Source of the DNA: Erysipelotrichaceae bacterium
GTDB lineage: Bacteria > Bacillota_I > Bacilli_A > Erysipelotrichales > Erysipelotrichaceae
DNA: 64,000 nucleotides
NCBI GenBank assembly: GCA_017428765.1
Contig: JAFRQF010000026.1
Location: 62,001-126,000 of the forward strand
Reading direction: 5' to 3'
Positions 1 through 8,478 of the stretch are shown one piece after another. Both the position numbers and the translations under genes were made by a program. Position 1 is the first letter of the stretch; every line of letters begins with the position of its first letter. The notes beneath the pieces are model-generated. The model was not told where the DNA came from. It did no database searches and saw nothing but the letters and a program-made list of their open reading frames with translations.

Positions 1-1545
1 TCCTCTTGAGACATAGGTGTAGGTCGCAAGAGTCAGCGTGATCGTCTTGAGGTTGTACAGGATGATCGCGGTAGAAAGCTCCGTGATGATCGTGACCCAG
101 GACATGATGGCACCTGACAGGATGCCGTTGGCCATCATCGGCACGGTGATCGTGAAGAAGGCTTTCAGCTTGGATGAACCCAGAGAAATGGCTGCTTCTT
201 CGATCGACATCGGGATCTGCTGAAGTGTCGCAGTGGAAGATCGGATCGTATAAGGGATACGACGTATGACCAGAGCGACGATCATGATGATCGCCGTACC
301 GGCAAGTACGAGCGGCTTCTTATTGAAGGCCATGACAAGCGCGATACCGACAACGGAACCCGGGATGATGTACGGGACCATCGACAGCGTATCGATGATA
401 CGGTTGACGGTGTTGTTCCTTCTGACGACCAGATAAGCGATCAGGATCGCCAGGATGATGACGATGATAAGTGCCAGACCGCCGATCAGGAAGGTGTTCG
501 GGATCGCGTTCCTCAGATGCGTGAAGGCAAAGCGATACGAATCCAGAGAATAGCCCGGTATGAAGATCTTGCCGGAAGTCTTCAAGAAGGATGTGTACAT
601 GACATAGACCTGCGGCATGAATGCCAGTAAGACGATGAACCAGCAGTACAGATTGACTAATACGGCCTTGATGCCATGCAGCTTCTTCCTTTCGATCGAA
701 TGCATCGCATTCATCGTGAAACGGAACTGGTTGTTGATGTAGCGCTGGATCAGGAAGATGATCGCCGTGATGACGATGGCGATGACCGAGATCGCAGCAC
801 CGAAGTTGTGGTCGCCGCCGGTCTCCGCAAAGTAGGAGTTGTAGATGACCACCGGGAAGGTCTGGTAGCCTTCACCGATAAGAAGCGGCGTACCGAAGTC
901 GGCAAACGCTCTCATAAAGACCATCAGCGTTGCGGCGATGATCGTCGGCATGCACAGAGGGATGACCAGCGTGAAGAAACGCTTGACGCCCGTGCAGCCC
1001 ATGTTTTCGGAAGCTTCCAGCAATGAATTATCGATGTTTTTCAAGGCACCGGAAACATACAGGAAGACCAACGGGAACAGCTGCAGAGCCAGTACCAGCA
1101 GGATGCCGTTGAAGCCGTAGATGTTCGGCACTGTTACAGGCAGGATCGACTCGACGAATTTGGTGATGATGCCGCTTCTGCCCAATAACATGATCCAGGA
1201 ATAAGCACCGATGAATGGTGCGGACATGGAGCATAAGATGATGATGACCTGCAAGATCGACTGCCCTTTGATCTCAAACATCTGGTAGAAATATGCCAGA
1301 GGGATACCGATCGCCAGTGTCAGCAGGGTCGCCAGCAGCGAGACTTTGATCGAGTTGAAGATCGATCTGACATAATAGGCCTGTGAGAAGAACTTCTGGA
1401 ACTGTTCGAGCGTGAAATTCCCTTCGAAGAAAAACGCATTATACAGCAGTTTTACCAGCGGGAAGATCAGAAACAGCGCATAAAGTCCCAGTATCAGAAC
1501 AGATACGACCTTCCAGACATCAAAGTTTTTCTTTGTGTCAGTCAT
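1..1545 (-). CDS. ABC transporter permease, fused FbpB type (partial, 3' end off window)
   Basis: Inner-membrane permease of a binding-protein-dependent ABC importer. The open frame runs to the left edge, so only about the first 515 residues are present and no stop is seen. It contains two consecutive binding-protein-dependent transport domains, each with several hydrophobic helices, which is the fused architecture of FbpB-type ferric-iron and 2-aminoethylphosphonate permeases. EAA-loop-like stretches are visible in both halves (for example LLEASENMGC near the middle and IEEAAISLGSS near the edge). The start ATG lies one base after the stop of the ATPase gene, so the two are translationally coupled. 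It is third in an operon with the lipoprotein and ATPase. Substrate (Fe3+ versus an organophosphonate) cannot be decided from sequence alone. Confidence 0.85.
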   Translation of the reverse strand, partial: MTDTKKNFDVWKVVSVLILGLYALFLIFPLVKLLYNAFFFEGNFTLEQFQKFFSQAYYVRSIFNSIKVSLLATLLTLAIGIPLAYFYQMFEIKGQSILQVIIILCSMSAPFIGAYSWIMLLGRSGIITKFVESILPVTVPNIYGFNGILLVLALQLFPLVFLYVSGALKNIDNSLLEASENMGCTGVKRFFTLVIPLCMPTIIAATLMVFMRAFADFGTPLLIGEGYQTFPVVIYNSYFAETGGDHNFGAAISVIAIVITAIIFLIQRYINNQFRFTMNAMHSIERKKLHGIKAVLVNLYCWFIVLLAFMPQVYVMYTSFLKTSGKIFIPGYSLDSYRFAFTHLRNAIPNTFLIGGLALIIVIILAILIAYLVVRRNNTVNRIIDTLSMVPYIIPGSVVGIALVMAFNKKPLVLAGTAIIMIVALVIRRIPYTIRSSTATLQQIPMSIEEAAISLGSSKLKAFFTITVPMMANGILSGAIMSWVTIITELSTAIILYNLKTITLTLATYTYVSRG

Positions 1546-1546
1546 A

Positions 1547-2677
1547 TCATGCCTCTTTCTTCTTATAGATATCCAGGTCGTTTACGACGCCCTGTACCAG
1601 GTTATAAGCGCCGGTCTCATCAAAGATGTTGATCTTTTCGGTCTTGACGCCAAGGCGGATCTTGGATCCTTTTTCGATGATCGAATCGATCTTGGATTCC
1701 TGAACGATCTCTGCCGTCTCGCCGTCTTCGAAATGTACGAAGTAATGCGTATTCAATCCGAGGAATACGGCATCATCGATCGTCGCCAGGATGCCTTCCT
1801 TGCTGTCGGTATCGACGACAAGCTCTTCCGGACGGATGGAAGCTTTGACATTGCGGTCGTAGATCTCTTCCTTGCGAAGCGTATCGACCTTGACTTCATA
1901 ACCTCCCGGAAGGACGAGATAGCCCTCGCCATCCTTTTCTTTCAGTTTGGCGTCAATGACATTGGTGTGACCGATAAAGGTTGCTACAAACAGGTTTGCC
2001 GGCCTCTGATAGAGGATCTTCGGCGTACCGATCTGCTGAATATCGCCAGCGTTCATGACCGCGATACGGTCTGAGACGGCCATTGCCTCTTCCTGGTCAT
2101 GAGTAACATAGACGGTCGTGATACCTACATCGTTCTGTATCTGCTTGATGACCGTGCGCATCTCAACACGCAGCTTGGCATCAAGGTTCGATAACGGTTC
2201 GTCCATCAGCAGCACATCCGGAGTGATCGCCAGAGCTCTTGCCAGAGCCACACGCTGCTGCTGACCGCCGGAAAGTCTCTCCGGCATACGATCGCGATAT
2301 TCATCGATCTTCATCAATTTCAGAAACTGATCCGTCTTGGATGCGATCTCATCACTTGGAAGCTTGCGGTTCTTCAGACCGAAGGCTACGTTTTTCTCGA
2401 CCGTCATGTTCGGGAAGATCGCGTAGTTCTGGAAGACCATACCGATATTCCGCTTTGCCGGATCCATGTCATTGATCCTGGTATCACCGAAATAAAAATC
2501 TCCGCCCTCAATCGAGTTAAAACCGGCAATCATTCTCAATAAAGTCGTCTTACCACATCCAGATGGACCAAGAAGGGTGAAAAACTCACCCTCCTTGATA
2601 TCCAGTGATAAGTCAGAAATTATCGTATTATCGCCATATTTTTTTACAGCGTCGCGAATTTTGATGTTTACACTCAT
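1547..2677 (-). CDS. ABC transporter ATP-binding protein, FbpC/PotA-like
   Basis: Cytoplasmic ATPase that energises the neighbouring permease. Walker A (GPSGCGKT) is near residue 37, the signature LSGGQQQRVALARAL near 136-150, Walker B with DEP follows, and the H-loop (VTHDQEEAMAVSDR) is near 190. The C-terminal 120 residues form a TOBE-like regulatory and substrate-related domain, so the 376-residue length fits the FbpC/PotA group rather than a bare ATPase. The gene sits between the lipoprotein and the permease on the same strand and is preceded by GAGGTTGG. Family assignment is secure; substrate is inferred only from the company it keeps. Confidence 0.9.
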   Translation of the reverse strand: MSVNIKIRDAVKKYGDNTIISDLSLDIKEGEFFTLLGPSGCGKTTLLRMIAGFNSIEGGDFYFGDTRINDMDPAKRNIGMVFQNYAIFPNMTVEKNVAFGLKNRKLPSDEIASKTDQFLKLMKIDEYRDRMPERLSGGQQQRVALARALAITPDVLLMDEPLSNLDAKLRVEMRTVIKQIQNDVGITTVYVTHDQEEAMAVSDRIAVMNAGDIQQIGTPKILYQRPANLFVATFIGHTNVIDAKLKEKDGEGYLVLPGGYEVKVDTLRKEEIYDRNVKASIRPEELVVDTDSKEGILATIDDAVFLGLNTHYFVHFEDGETAEIVQESKIDSIIEKGSKIRLGVKTEKINIFDETGAYNLVQGVVNDLDIYKKKEA

Positions 2678-2722
2678 ATTTCCAACCTCACTTGTTATAG
2701 ATTTTTTTCTGAAACCAGTTGA

Positions 2723-3796
2723 TTATTGCGGATTAGCTGCAGTGAACATTTCTGTCCAGCGTGCCTGCCAAGCCTTCTTGTTGGTACCGCAGAGTTCCAT
2801 GTCTTCGTATTTGACGTTGATCTCAGAGAACGGAGTCATTTCCTTTGCAGTATTGGAGATCGCCGGATTGACCGGACGGGCAGTCGTCTTAGCGATCTCG
2901 TTCTGGCCTTCGTCAGAGATCAGCCAGTCTAAGAATAATTTCGCATTGTCCATGTGCGGAGCGTTCTTGATGATCGCAACACCTGCCGGGAGCCATACAG
3001 CACCTTCGGAAGGATAGACCAGCTTGACTTTATCGCCGCCGCCGTCGACTAACAGAGATACGCATGGATCTTCGTAAGAGACGCCAACGACATACTCACC
3101 TTCATAAGTTCCCTTATAAATAGCTGATGAAGAAGAGAGCTGGACACCGTTCAGGTTGTTGATGAATTCACCGACCCATTCCCAAGCCTTCTCGTCATAT
3201 GGCTGTTCGCCCATGACTAACAGCATGTTGGTAAGTTCGGCCCAGGCACTGGAAGAGTTAGCCGGGTCGCCCATCGCGATCTTGCCGTTAAGTTCCGGCT
3301 GTAACAGATCGGCATAGGAATCGAATTCGTCAAGGTTGAGACCTAACTTTTCATATTCTTCGATATTGACTAACAATGCAGCGGAGCCATCCAGGCAATA
3401 GTGCGTCGTGATGCCGTTGAAGTTGCGGTATGCTTCAGGAAGCTTGTCATCGCCTGCAGCGACATACTCTTCAAACAGAGGGACATAGTCCGGGTTGTAG
3501 GAGTTCGCATAGTTCATGCCGCCGTACATGACATCGGCCTGCGGATTGTCTTTTTCAGCAGAAACTCTTTCGAGACACTCACCGGTACCGGCAGATACGA
3601 CTTCGACATTGATGCCGTATTTCTCGCCAAACGTGTAAGCGACTTCGATCAGCGGATCGGAGTTCGGCGAATAGATGACCAGGTCACCGCCGCCGACAGT
3701 CGGTTCTTCAGCAGGTTCTTCGGAGCTCTGCTGTCCGCACGCTGTCATGCATAATACGAGCATTACAGCCATAAGCAGTTTGAAAAATTTCTTCAT
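2723..3796 (-). CDS. ABC transporter substrate-binding lipoprotein (Fe3+/phosphonate class)
   Basis: Extracytoplasmic binding protein anchored by a lipid. The N-terminus is a lipoprotein signal: two lysines, a hydrophobic stretch and the lipobox LCMTAC, giving a mature N-terminal cysteine at residue 20. The body (LVIYSPNSDPLIEVAYTF, DVMYGGM, GDPANSSSAWAELTN) is typical of family 1/6 periplasmic proteins of the FbpA, thiamine and 2-aminoethylphosphonate group. It is the first gene of the operon and has a strong GGAGGT ribosome-binding site. Its promoter carries a candidate cre site, so expression may depend on carbon supply. The exact ligand is unknown. Confidence 0.87.
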   Translation of the reverse strand: MKKFFKLLMAVMLVLCMTACGQQSSEEPAEEPTVGGGDLVIYSPNSDPLIEVAYTFGEKYGINVEVVSAGTGECLERVSAEKDNPQADVMYGGMNYANSYNPDYVPLFEEYVAAGDDKLPEAYRNFNGITTHYCLDGSAALLVNIEEYEKLGLNLDEFDSYADLLQPELNGKIAMGDPANSSSAWAELTNMLLVMGEQPYDEKAWEWVGEFINNLNGVQLSSSSAIYKGTYEGEYVVGVSYEDPCVSLLVDGGGDKVKLVYPSEGAVWLPAGVAIIKNAPHMDNAKLFLDWLISDEGQNEIAKTTARPVNPAISNTAKEMTPFSEINVKYEDMELCGTNKKAWQARWTEMFTAANPQ

Positions 3797-3833
3797 TTTT
3801 ACCTCCAGGGTTTTATTTTTCCCCCTACACTCT

Positions 3834-3863
3834 ATTATAGTACTTTTGAAAACGTTTACTCAA
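3834..3863 (-). promoter_or_regulatory. Sigma-A promoter of the Fe3+/phosphonate ABC operon
   Basis: On the minus strand TTGAGT (3858-3863) is followed after 18 bases by a perfect TATAAT (3834-3839). It lies about 40 bases before the lipoprotein start codon. Confidence 0.8.
3846..3860 (+). promoter_or_regulatory. Candidate CcpA cre site overlapping the promoter
   Basis: TTGAAAACGTTTACT matches the degenerate cre consensus WTGNAANCGNWNNCW at every defined position. It occupies the spacer and the end of the -35 box, where a bound repressor would block RNA polymerase. The consensus is established for Bacillus; use in this organism is inference, and no ccpA gene is in the window. Confidence 0.5.
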
Positions 3864-3883
3864 TGACCGGTACCACATCCAAG

Positions 3884-3911
3884 AAAAAAGGATGAGCTTT
3901 TTTACTCATCC
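3884..3911 (-). terminator. Intrinsic terminator of obgE
   Basis: Minus-strand stem GGATGAG/CTCATCC with an 8-base loop, followed by six T. The upstream arm lies in the last codons and the stop codon falls in the loop. Confidence 0.8.
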
Positions 3912-5185
3912 TCATCATCATCCATGAAATCAAAACTGTAATCCTGTATGAAGACCTGATCACCGTTCTTACAGCCCCTCTCTCTTAAGGCCTCATCCAG
4001 TTTCATCTTGGACAGCGCTCTTGAGAAACGAAGTACGGAATCATCATCCTTGAAATTGGTGCTTCTGAACAGACGTTCGATCTTGTCGCCTTCGACTCTC
4101 CAGACACCGTTTCCTTCGTTGAAGATCTCAAACGGTTTTGTTTCTTCATATTTATATACGACTTTGTTTTCCGCTTTGTTCGGATCATAGAGCGGGAACT
4201 GCGGAAGTTCTTTGAGCATCTCGGCTGCCTTGTATAAGACGGGCATGAGACCTTCGTTGATCAGCGTGATCGCCTCAAAGATCTCGATATCCGGATATTT
4301 CTTTTTGAATGCTTCAAGATTCTCTTGCGCATTATCAAGATCCATCTTGTTGGCCAGGACGATCTGCGGACGCTCGTACAGATTGCCCGGATACTTCTTC
4401 AGCTCTTCGTTGATCACCTCAAAATCCTTGATCGGATCTTCATGTCCCATATCCAGGACGTGGATGATCAGACGGCAGCGTTCGATGTGTTTGAGGAACT
4501 CATGTCCTAAGCCTCTTCCTTCCGAAGCTCCTTCGATCAGCCCCGGCAAGTCTGCCATGACAAAGGAAGAATCCCCTGCCTTGACCATGCCCAGCTGTGG
4601 TTTGAGCGTCGTGAACGGATAATCGGCGATCTCGGGTCTGGCATTGGAAACAACGGAAAGCAGTGTGGATTTTCCTACGGAAGGAAGACCCACCAGTCCG
4701 ACGTCCGCCAGAAGCTTGAGCTCGACCAAGACGTTTCTTTCCTCGCCCGGCGTTCCCAAAGTGCAGTAATCCGGCGCATTGTTTCTTGAAGACTTGAAAT
4801 GATAGTTGCCCTTGCCGCCTTTGCCGCCCTGACAGATGACTTCTTCGCTGTCCAGCGTATTGAGATCGGCGATCACTTCATCAAGATCGAGGTCCTTGAC
4901 GACCGTACCTAAAGGCACCTTGACGATGACATCGTCTCTGGAAGCCCCGTACATGTTGTTGCCCTTGCCGTTTTCCCCATCCTGTGCACGGATCATCTTG
5001 GAAAAACGCAGGTCGAGAAGAGTGGATTTGTTGGTATCGACTTTGAAGATGATCGAACCACCGCTTCCCCCGTCTCCTCCCGAAGGTCCTCCTATGGGAT
5101 TGTATTTCTCACGCTTAAAAGCGACGATGCCGTTGCCGCCGTTTCCTGCCTTGAGTTTCAGTTTTACTTTATCGATAAATTGCAT
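3902..5185 (-). CDS. obgE: GTPase Obg
   Basis: Ribosome-associated GTPase needed for late 50S subunit assembly and stress signalling. The glycine-rich Obg fold occupies residues 1-158 (GGNGIVAFKREKY, GGPSGGDGG). The G domain starts with the P-loop GLPSVGKST near 165, then DLPGLIEGA (G3) and NKMD (G4). A C-terminal OCT domain ends in an acidic DDDEDE tail. It is last in rplU-prp-rpmA-obgE, the usual Firmicute order. Odd points: no Shine-Dalgarno sequence is recognisable before the ATG, and a hairpin with a T run lies only 15 bases upstream, so its expression may be partly uncoupled from the ribosomal protein genes. Confidence 0.97.
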   Translation of the reverse strand: MQFIDKVKLKLKAGNGGNGIVAFKREKYNPIGGPSGGDGGSGGSIIFKVDTNKSTLLDLRFSKMIRAQDGENGKGNNMYGASRDDVIVKVPLGTVVKDLDLDEVIADLNTLDSEEVICQGGKGGKGNYHFKSSRNNAPDYCTLGTPGEERNVLVELKLLADVGLVGLPSVGKSTLLSVVSNARPEIADYPFTTLKPQLGMVKAGDSSFVMADLPGLIEGASEGRGLGHEFLKHIERCRLIIHVLDMGHEDPIKDFEVINEELKKYPGNLYERPQIVLANKMDLDNAQENLEAFKKKYPDIEIFEAITLINEGLMPVLYKAAEMLKELPQFPLYDPNKAENKVVYKYEETKPFEIFNEGNGVWRVEGDKIERLFRSTNFKDDDSVLRFSRALSKMKLDEALRERGCKNGDQVFIQDYSFDFMDDDEDE

Positions 5186-5199
5186 TGTCTTAAATGTTT

Positions 5200-5220
5200 A
5201 AAAAAGCCCTGTAAAAGGGC
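5200..5220 (-). terminator. Hairpin-T terminator/attenuator between rpmA and obgE
   Basis: Minus-strand stem GCCCT/AGGGC, 5-base loop, then TTTTTT. The stem is short, so termination is probably partial, which would set the ratio of L27 to Obg. Confidence 0.6.
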
Positions 5221-5239
5221 CTTGGATCCAATAGATTGA

Positions 5240-5524
5240 TTAAGCAGCCGGATAAACGGATACTTTCGTTCTCTTCTTGCCTAAGTGTTCGTATTTGACA
5301 ACACCGTCGACTAAGCAGAACAGAGTATCGTCTCCACCCTTCTTAACGTTTTCTCCCGGATGAATCTTCGTACCTCTCTGGCGGTAGATGATGGAACCAG
5401 CAGTAGCGAACTGACCGTCAGCCAGCTTCGCACCCAGACGCTTGGAATGAGAATCACGTCCGTTCTTGGTCGAACCTACACCTTTTTTAGAAGCGAAGAA
5501 CTGAATATTCAGTACATATTTCAT
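5240..5524 (-). CDS. rpmA: 50S ribosomal protein L27 (precursor form)
   Basis: Large-subunit ribosomal protein whose N-terminus reaches the peptidyl transferase centre. It begins with the Firmicute N-terminal extension containing NIQFF directly before ASKKG, which in Staphylococcus aureus is cut off by the protease Prp so that L27 can work. The rest ([28 protein letters not shown]) is classic L27, 94 residues in total. The prp gene lies 6 bases upstream in the same operon, which supports the same maturation step here. Confidence 0.97.
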   Translation of the reverse strand: MKYVLNIQFFASKKGVGSTKNGRDSHSKRLGAKLADGQFATAGSIIYRQRGTKIHPGENVKKGGDDTLFCLVDGVVKYEHLGKKRTKVSVYPAA

Positions 5525-5530
5525 GTTGTT

Positions 5531-5836
5531 TTACTTCCTTTCCACTTTAATGAAGTCTCCGTATGAGGCTTCGATCGTTTTTAACTGCATTATTACCAGC
5601 TCGAAGTAGTCATTCACTTTCTTCGAACCGCTGTGATCAACAACCGTGATCCTGTTTTCTGACTGTGTGATCTTCACATCCTCTTCCAGGTCATCTATGG
5701 CATTCATGAATCCGAACATGATCGAGCTTACCGCAGCACAGATCAGATCTTTTCCATATTCGCCATATTCCGCATGACCGCTTACATCAAGAGAGATATA
5801 GCGATCCTCATCGGCCTGAAAAATTGCCTTGATCAT
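5531..5836 (-). CDS. prp: Ribosomal-processing cysteine protease Prp (YsxB)
   Basis: Small cysteine protease that removes the N-terminal extension of L27. The catalytic pair is visible as His21 in GHAEYGEYG and Cys33 in DLICAAVS, with the family spacing. At 101 residues the length is normal. Its ATG overlaps the rplU stop by one base (TAATG), so it is translationally coupled to L21 and is made together with its substrate L27, encoded next. Confidence 0.93.
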   Translation of the reverse strand: MIKAIFQADEDRYISLDVSGHAEYGEYGKDLICAAVSSIMFGFMNAIDDLEEDVKITQSENRITVVDHSGSKKVNDYFELVIMQLKTIEASYGDFIKVERK

Positions 5837-6144
5837 TAGCCGATCTTTTCAACAGTCAACTTGGTGTATGGCTGACGATGACCCTGCTTGCGTCTTGTAG
5901 AACCGGTCTTCTGTTTGTACTTGAAGATGACGATCTTCTTTTCCTTGCCTTGTTTTTCGACCTTGCAGGTGACCTTGGCTCCGTCAACATACGGAGTACC
6001 TAAAGTCAATCCACCGTTTTCCAGGGCTACGACTTTGTCGAAAGTATATTCCTTACCTTCTTCAACGTCCAGCTTTTCGACGTAGATCGTCTGACCTTCT
6101 TCGACCTTAAGCTGTTTGCCACCAGTTTCGATAATTGCGTACAT
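5836..6144 (-). CDS. rplU: 50S ribosomal protein L21
   Basis: Large-subunit protein that binds 23S rRNA. The 102-residue product starts with [17 protein letters not shown] and ends with the basic [19 protein letters not shown] tail region characteristic of L21. It is the first gene of the operon, with a strong GGAGGTG ribosome-binding site and a roughly 100-base structured leader. Confidence 0.97.
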   Translation of the reverse strand: MYAIIETGGKQLKVEEGQTIYVEKLDVEEGKEYTFDKVVALENGGLTLGTPYVDGAKVTCKVEKQGKEKKIVIFKYKQKTGSTRRKQGHRQPYTKLTVEKIG

Positions 6145-6248
6145 AGTGCACCTCCTTTATTTAGATTCAGACTCGCCATTAAGGTGACCCGAAAGTACTT
6201 GAAACCTTCTCTGAGCGGTTATAATCCCCTCTATGGAGAGACTATAAC
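6145..6248 (-). ncRNA. rplU mRNA leader, candidate L21 autoregulatory element
   Basis: The transcribed leader between the promoter and rplU folds into an 11-base-pair hairpin (6216-6244, arms TTATAGTCTCT and GGGGATTATAA, with a few G-T pairs). A second helix, AAGGT/ACCTT, closes a loop before the ribosome-binding site. Ribosomal protein leaders in front of rplU are known in Firmicutes, where L21 is thought to repress its own operon. I cannot confirm a match to the Rfam L21 leader model. Confidence 0.5.
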
Positions 6249-6254
6249 ATATGT

Positions 6255-6283
6255 ATTATAGCGGAACACTTTTTAAATTTCAA
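6255..6283 (-). promoter_or_regulatory. Promoter of the rplU operon
   Basis: Minus-strand TTGAAA (6278-6283), 17-base spacer, TATAAT (6255-6260). A near-consensus promoter, as expected for a ribosomal protein operon. Confidence 0.88.
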
Positions 6284-6329
6284 TCAGAAAATGCCTGTTT
6301 TAAAGCATTTTTTCGCTATCCGGCAGAAT

Positions 6330-6357
6330 AAAAAACAGCCTCCTTTGCGGAAACTGT
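6330..6357 (-). terminator. Intrinsic terminator of the dnaE-regulator-trmN6 run
   Basis: Minus-strand 9-base-pair stem ACAGTTTCC/GGAGGCTGT (two G-T pairs), 5-base loop, then TTTTTTATT. Confidence 0.82.
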
Positions 6358-6377
6358 CATCCGTTTCTTTCAAAAGC

Positions 6378-7037
6378 TCAGTATTCAAGAAAACTGCCCT
6401 TATCGATCAGGATCGGTTTCAGTACCTTGACCTTGGACATCGGACCGATCTTCAGCTTCGCAAGGACCCTCAAGGCATGTAAAGAAGATACATCATGCAC
6501 GAAAGCCATCTTCATGATCTTCAGTTTATAGGTCTTGCACATATCGTAAAGTTCCGGAAAGCGGTCAGCCTGGTAGATCAGATAGACTTCCCCGTTTGCC
6601 TTCATGCATCTTCGGAAACTTTTGAACAGTTCATCCAGCGGAAGGCTTTCTTCAAACATGGCTTCCTTCATATAGATGTCATCCGTGACATTGTTCATCT
6701 CAAAAAACGGCGGATTGCATACGATCACATCGACCGGATCGATCTCAAGATCCTGGATACGGCTCTTGTACAGTTTATAATCCGAAGAATACTCTTTGAG
6801 GTTTTCTTCCGCCTTTTTCAAAGCATCCTCGTGGATATCGACGCCATGCAGAAAAGCTGCGCCTTTCTGATGAGCATACAGCAGCAAGGCTCCGGTATTC
6901 GTCCCGATATCCAGAACGCTTTTTCCTTTCATCGGATCTAAGAACATGCCCAAAGCCACCGTATCGGAATTCACTTTGTATCTTGAACCTTCCTGATCGA
7001 AAGGAAGATCGATGTATTTCAGATAATCACTCTTCAT
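6378..7037 (-). CDS. tRNA1(Val) adenine-37 N6-methyltransferase-like protein
   Basis: SAM-dependent methyltransferase of the TrmN6/YfiC (YabB) group that modifies A37 of tRNA. The SAM-binding motif LDIGTNTGALLL is near residue 41 and the catalytic NPPFF motif of N6-adenine methyltransferases near 107. The 219-residue length is typical for the Firmicute homologues. The start overlaps the end of the histidine kinase gene by 11 bases. The substrate tRNA is inferred from the family; other N6-adenine targets are possible. Confidence 0.82.
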   Translation of the reverse strand: MKSDYLKYIDLPFDQEGSRYKVNSDTVALGMFLDPMKGKSVLDIGTNTGALLLYAHQKGAAFLHGVDIHEDALKKAEENLKEYSSDYKLYKSRIQDLEIDPVDVIVCNPPFFEMNNVTDDIYMKEAMFEESLPLDELFKSFRRCMKANGEVYLIYQADRFPELYDMCKTYKLKIMKMAFVHDVSSLHALRVLAKLKIGPMSKVKVLKPILIDKGSFLEY

Positions 7038-8478
7038 CGTAATCCTTATCCAGTTCGAACCAGAACGTCGAACCTTCCTTCAGCTTGGAAGTGACGCCAT
7101 ACCTTGCCTTGTGCGCCTCCAGTATCGCTTTGGCGATCGCCAGACCCAGACCTGTGGAATTGACCGAACGGTTGAAGTTCTTATCGACCTTGTAATAACG
7201 GTCCCATATATAAGGAAGCACATCTTCCGCGATGCCGTTGCCGTTGTCCGTCACTTCCATGCGGACCATGTCTTCGTAATTGCGGATGCGCATCGTGATC
7301 TTGGAGTCGGCATCGGAGTATTTCAAAGCGTTGGACAGAAAGTTGTAGATGACCTGCGAGATCTTGATCTCATCGGCATAGACCACACAGTCGTCAAAAT
7401 CCAGGACCAGATTGATATTCTTTTCGGTGATGACCTTGGAAAGAAGCAGCACGACATTATCGGCACACTCTTTCAGATCGAAATTATCGCGTCGTATCTC
7501 GATGACCCCGGACTGCAGCTTGGAAAGCTCCGACATATCGGTGACCAGCTTGTTGAGATATTCCGCTTCCTGAAGGATGACATCGAGGTGTTCGTTCCGC
7601 TTAACCGGATCATCTCCCGAGATATCCTTGATCATCTCTGCATAGGCCTTGATCATCGTCAGAGGCGTCTTGATGTCATGGGAGACGTTGGCGACCAGAT
7701 CTTTTCGCAGTTCGTTGACTTTGGAAAGCTTTTCCGTCGCATCGTCGAGCGTCGAAGCCAGGTCGTTGATCTCAGAGAAAGAATTGGTCTTGAATCTGGC
7801 ATTATAATCCCCCTGCGCCAGCTTGTTGGCCTCATTCTTCATCTTGACGATCGGCATGGAGATCCTTCTTGCCAGAAACAGAGCCACGATGAGCGCGATG
7901 AAAACGACGATCGCAGCGATGTACAGATACTGGTTCAGGATGAAATCGATATAGGATTCCGCCGGTTCCAAAGGCGTATTGAGGATCAGATAGTAATTCG
8001 CCAGATTTGCTTTGACCTGTTTGCCGTACAGCAGCATCTCAAGATCGGCATATGGCGAATTGATGGTCAATGATAAGGGATTCTCACTTTTGATCAGATC
8101 GATCATCTTCAAAGGCTCGTTTTTGATGATGAAGGTTTCTTCACCCACCGAGATCTGTTTGTCGAGCATGCACAACTGGCCCAGGGAATCCGGCGGATAG
8201 TAGATGTTTTCACCGGTCTCGTTGTAGATGATGGCACAGACGTTGTTGCCGATGATCGTCCTTGCGGCGGATTCGATGTCGTTTCGCTTGACGTCATCGT
8301 TGAGTAAAAGCGTCTCCAGCGTATCGGAGATCGCCGAGATCGTATTGATACGGTCGTCGCGGTAGTAAGGTTTGATGAGCATGACTAAAAGCGATCCCAG
8401 TAACAGCATGATCGATACCGAGAATCCAAGGAAGTACAGCCAGGTCGAAAACCTTATTCCGCGAAAATCAAATTTCAA
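7027..8478 (-). CDS. Two-component sensor histidine kinase
   Basis: Membrane sensor kinase. Transmembrane helix 1 spans about 12-35 and helix 2 about 182-203, enclosing a ~145-residue extracellular sensor region. A HAMP linker follows, then the DHp domain with the phospho-acceptor His267 in NVSHDIKTPLT. The ATPase domain has an N box (NFLSNALKYS), G1 (TDNGNGIAEDV) and G2 (GLGLAIAKAI). The class is that of VanS/PhoR-like OmpR partners. It overlaps the response regulator gene upstream by 11 bases, so the two form a cognate pair. The signal is not identifiable. Confidence 0.94.
   Translation of the reverse strand: MKFDFRGIRFSTWLYFLGFSVSIMLLLGSLLVMLIKPYYRDDRINTISAISDTLETLLLNDDVKRNDIESAARTIIGNNVCAIIYNETGENIYYPPDSLGQLCMLDKQISVGEETFIIKNEPLKMIDLIKSENPLSLTINSPYADLEMLLYGKQVKANLANYYLILNTPLEPAESYIDFILNQYLYIAAIVVFIALIVALFLARRISMPIVKMKNEANKLAQGDYNARFKTNSFSEINDLASTLDDATEKLSKVNELRKDLVANVSHDIKTPLTMIKAYAEMIKDISGDDPVKRNEHLDVILQEAEYLNKLVTDMSELSKLQSGVIEIRRDNFDLKECADNVVLLLSKVITEKNINLVLDFDDCVVYADEIKISQVIYNFLSNALKYSDADSKITMRIRNYEDMVRMEVTDNGNGIAEDVLPYIWDRYYKVDKNFNRSVNSTGLGLAIAKAILEAHKARYGVTSKLKEGSTFWFELDKDYDEE

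Noticed and set aside
7111..8073. 320-codon open frame on the plus strand inside the histidine kinase gene
   Set aside because: Antisense shadow of a well-conserved kinase; biased codon use creates long reverse frames. No ribosome-binding site or domain.
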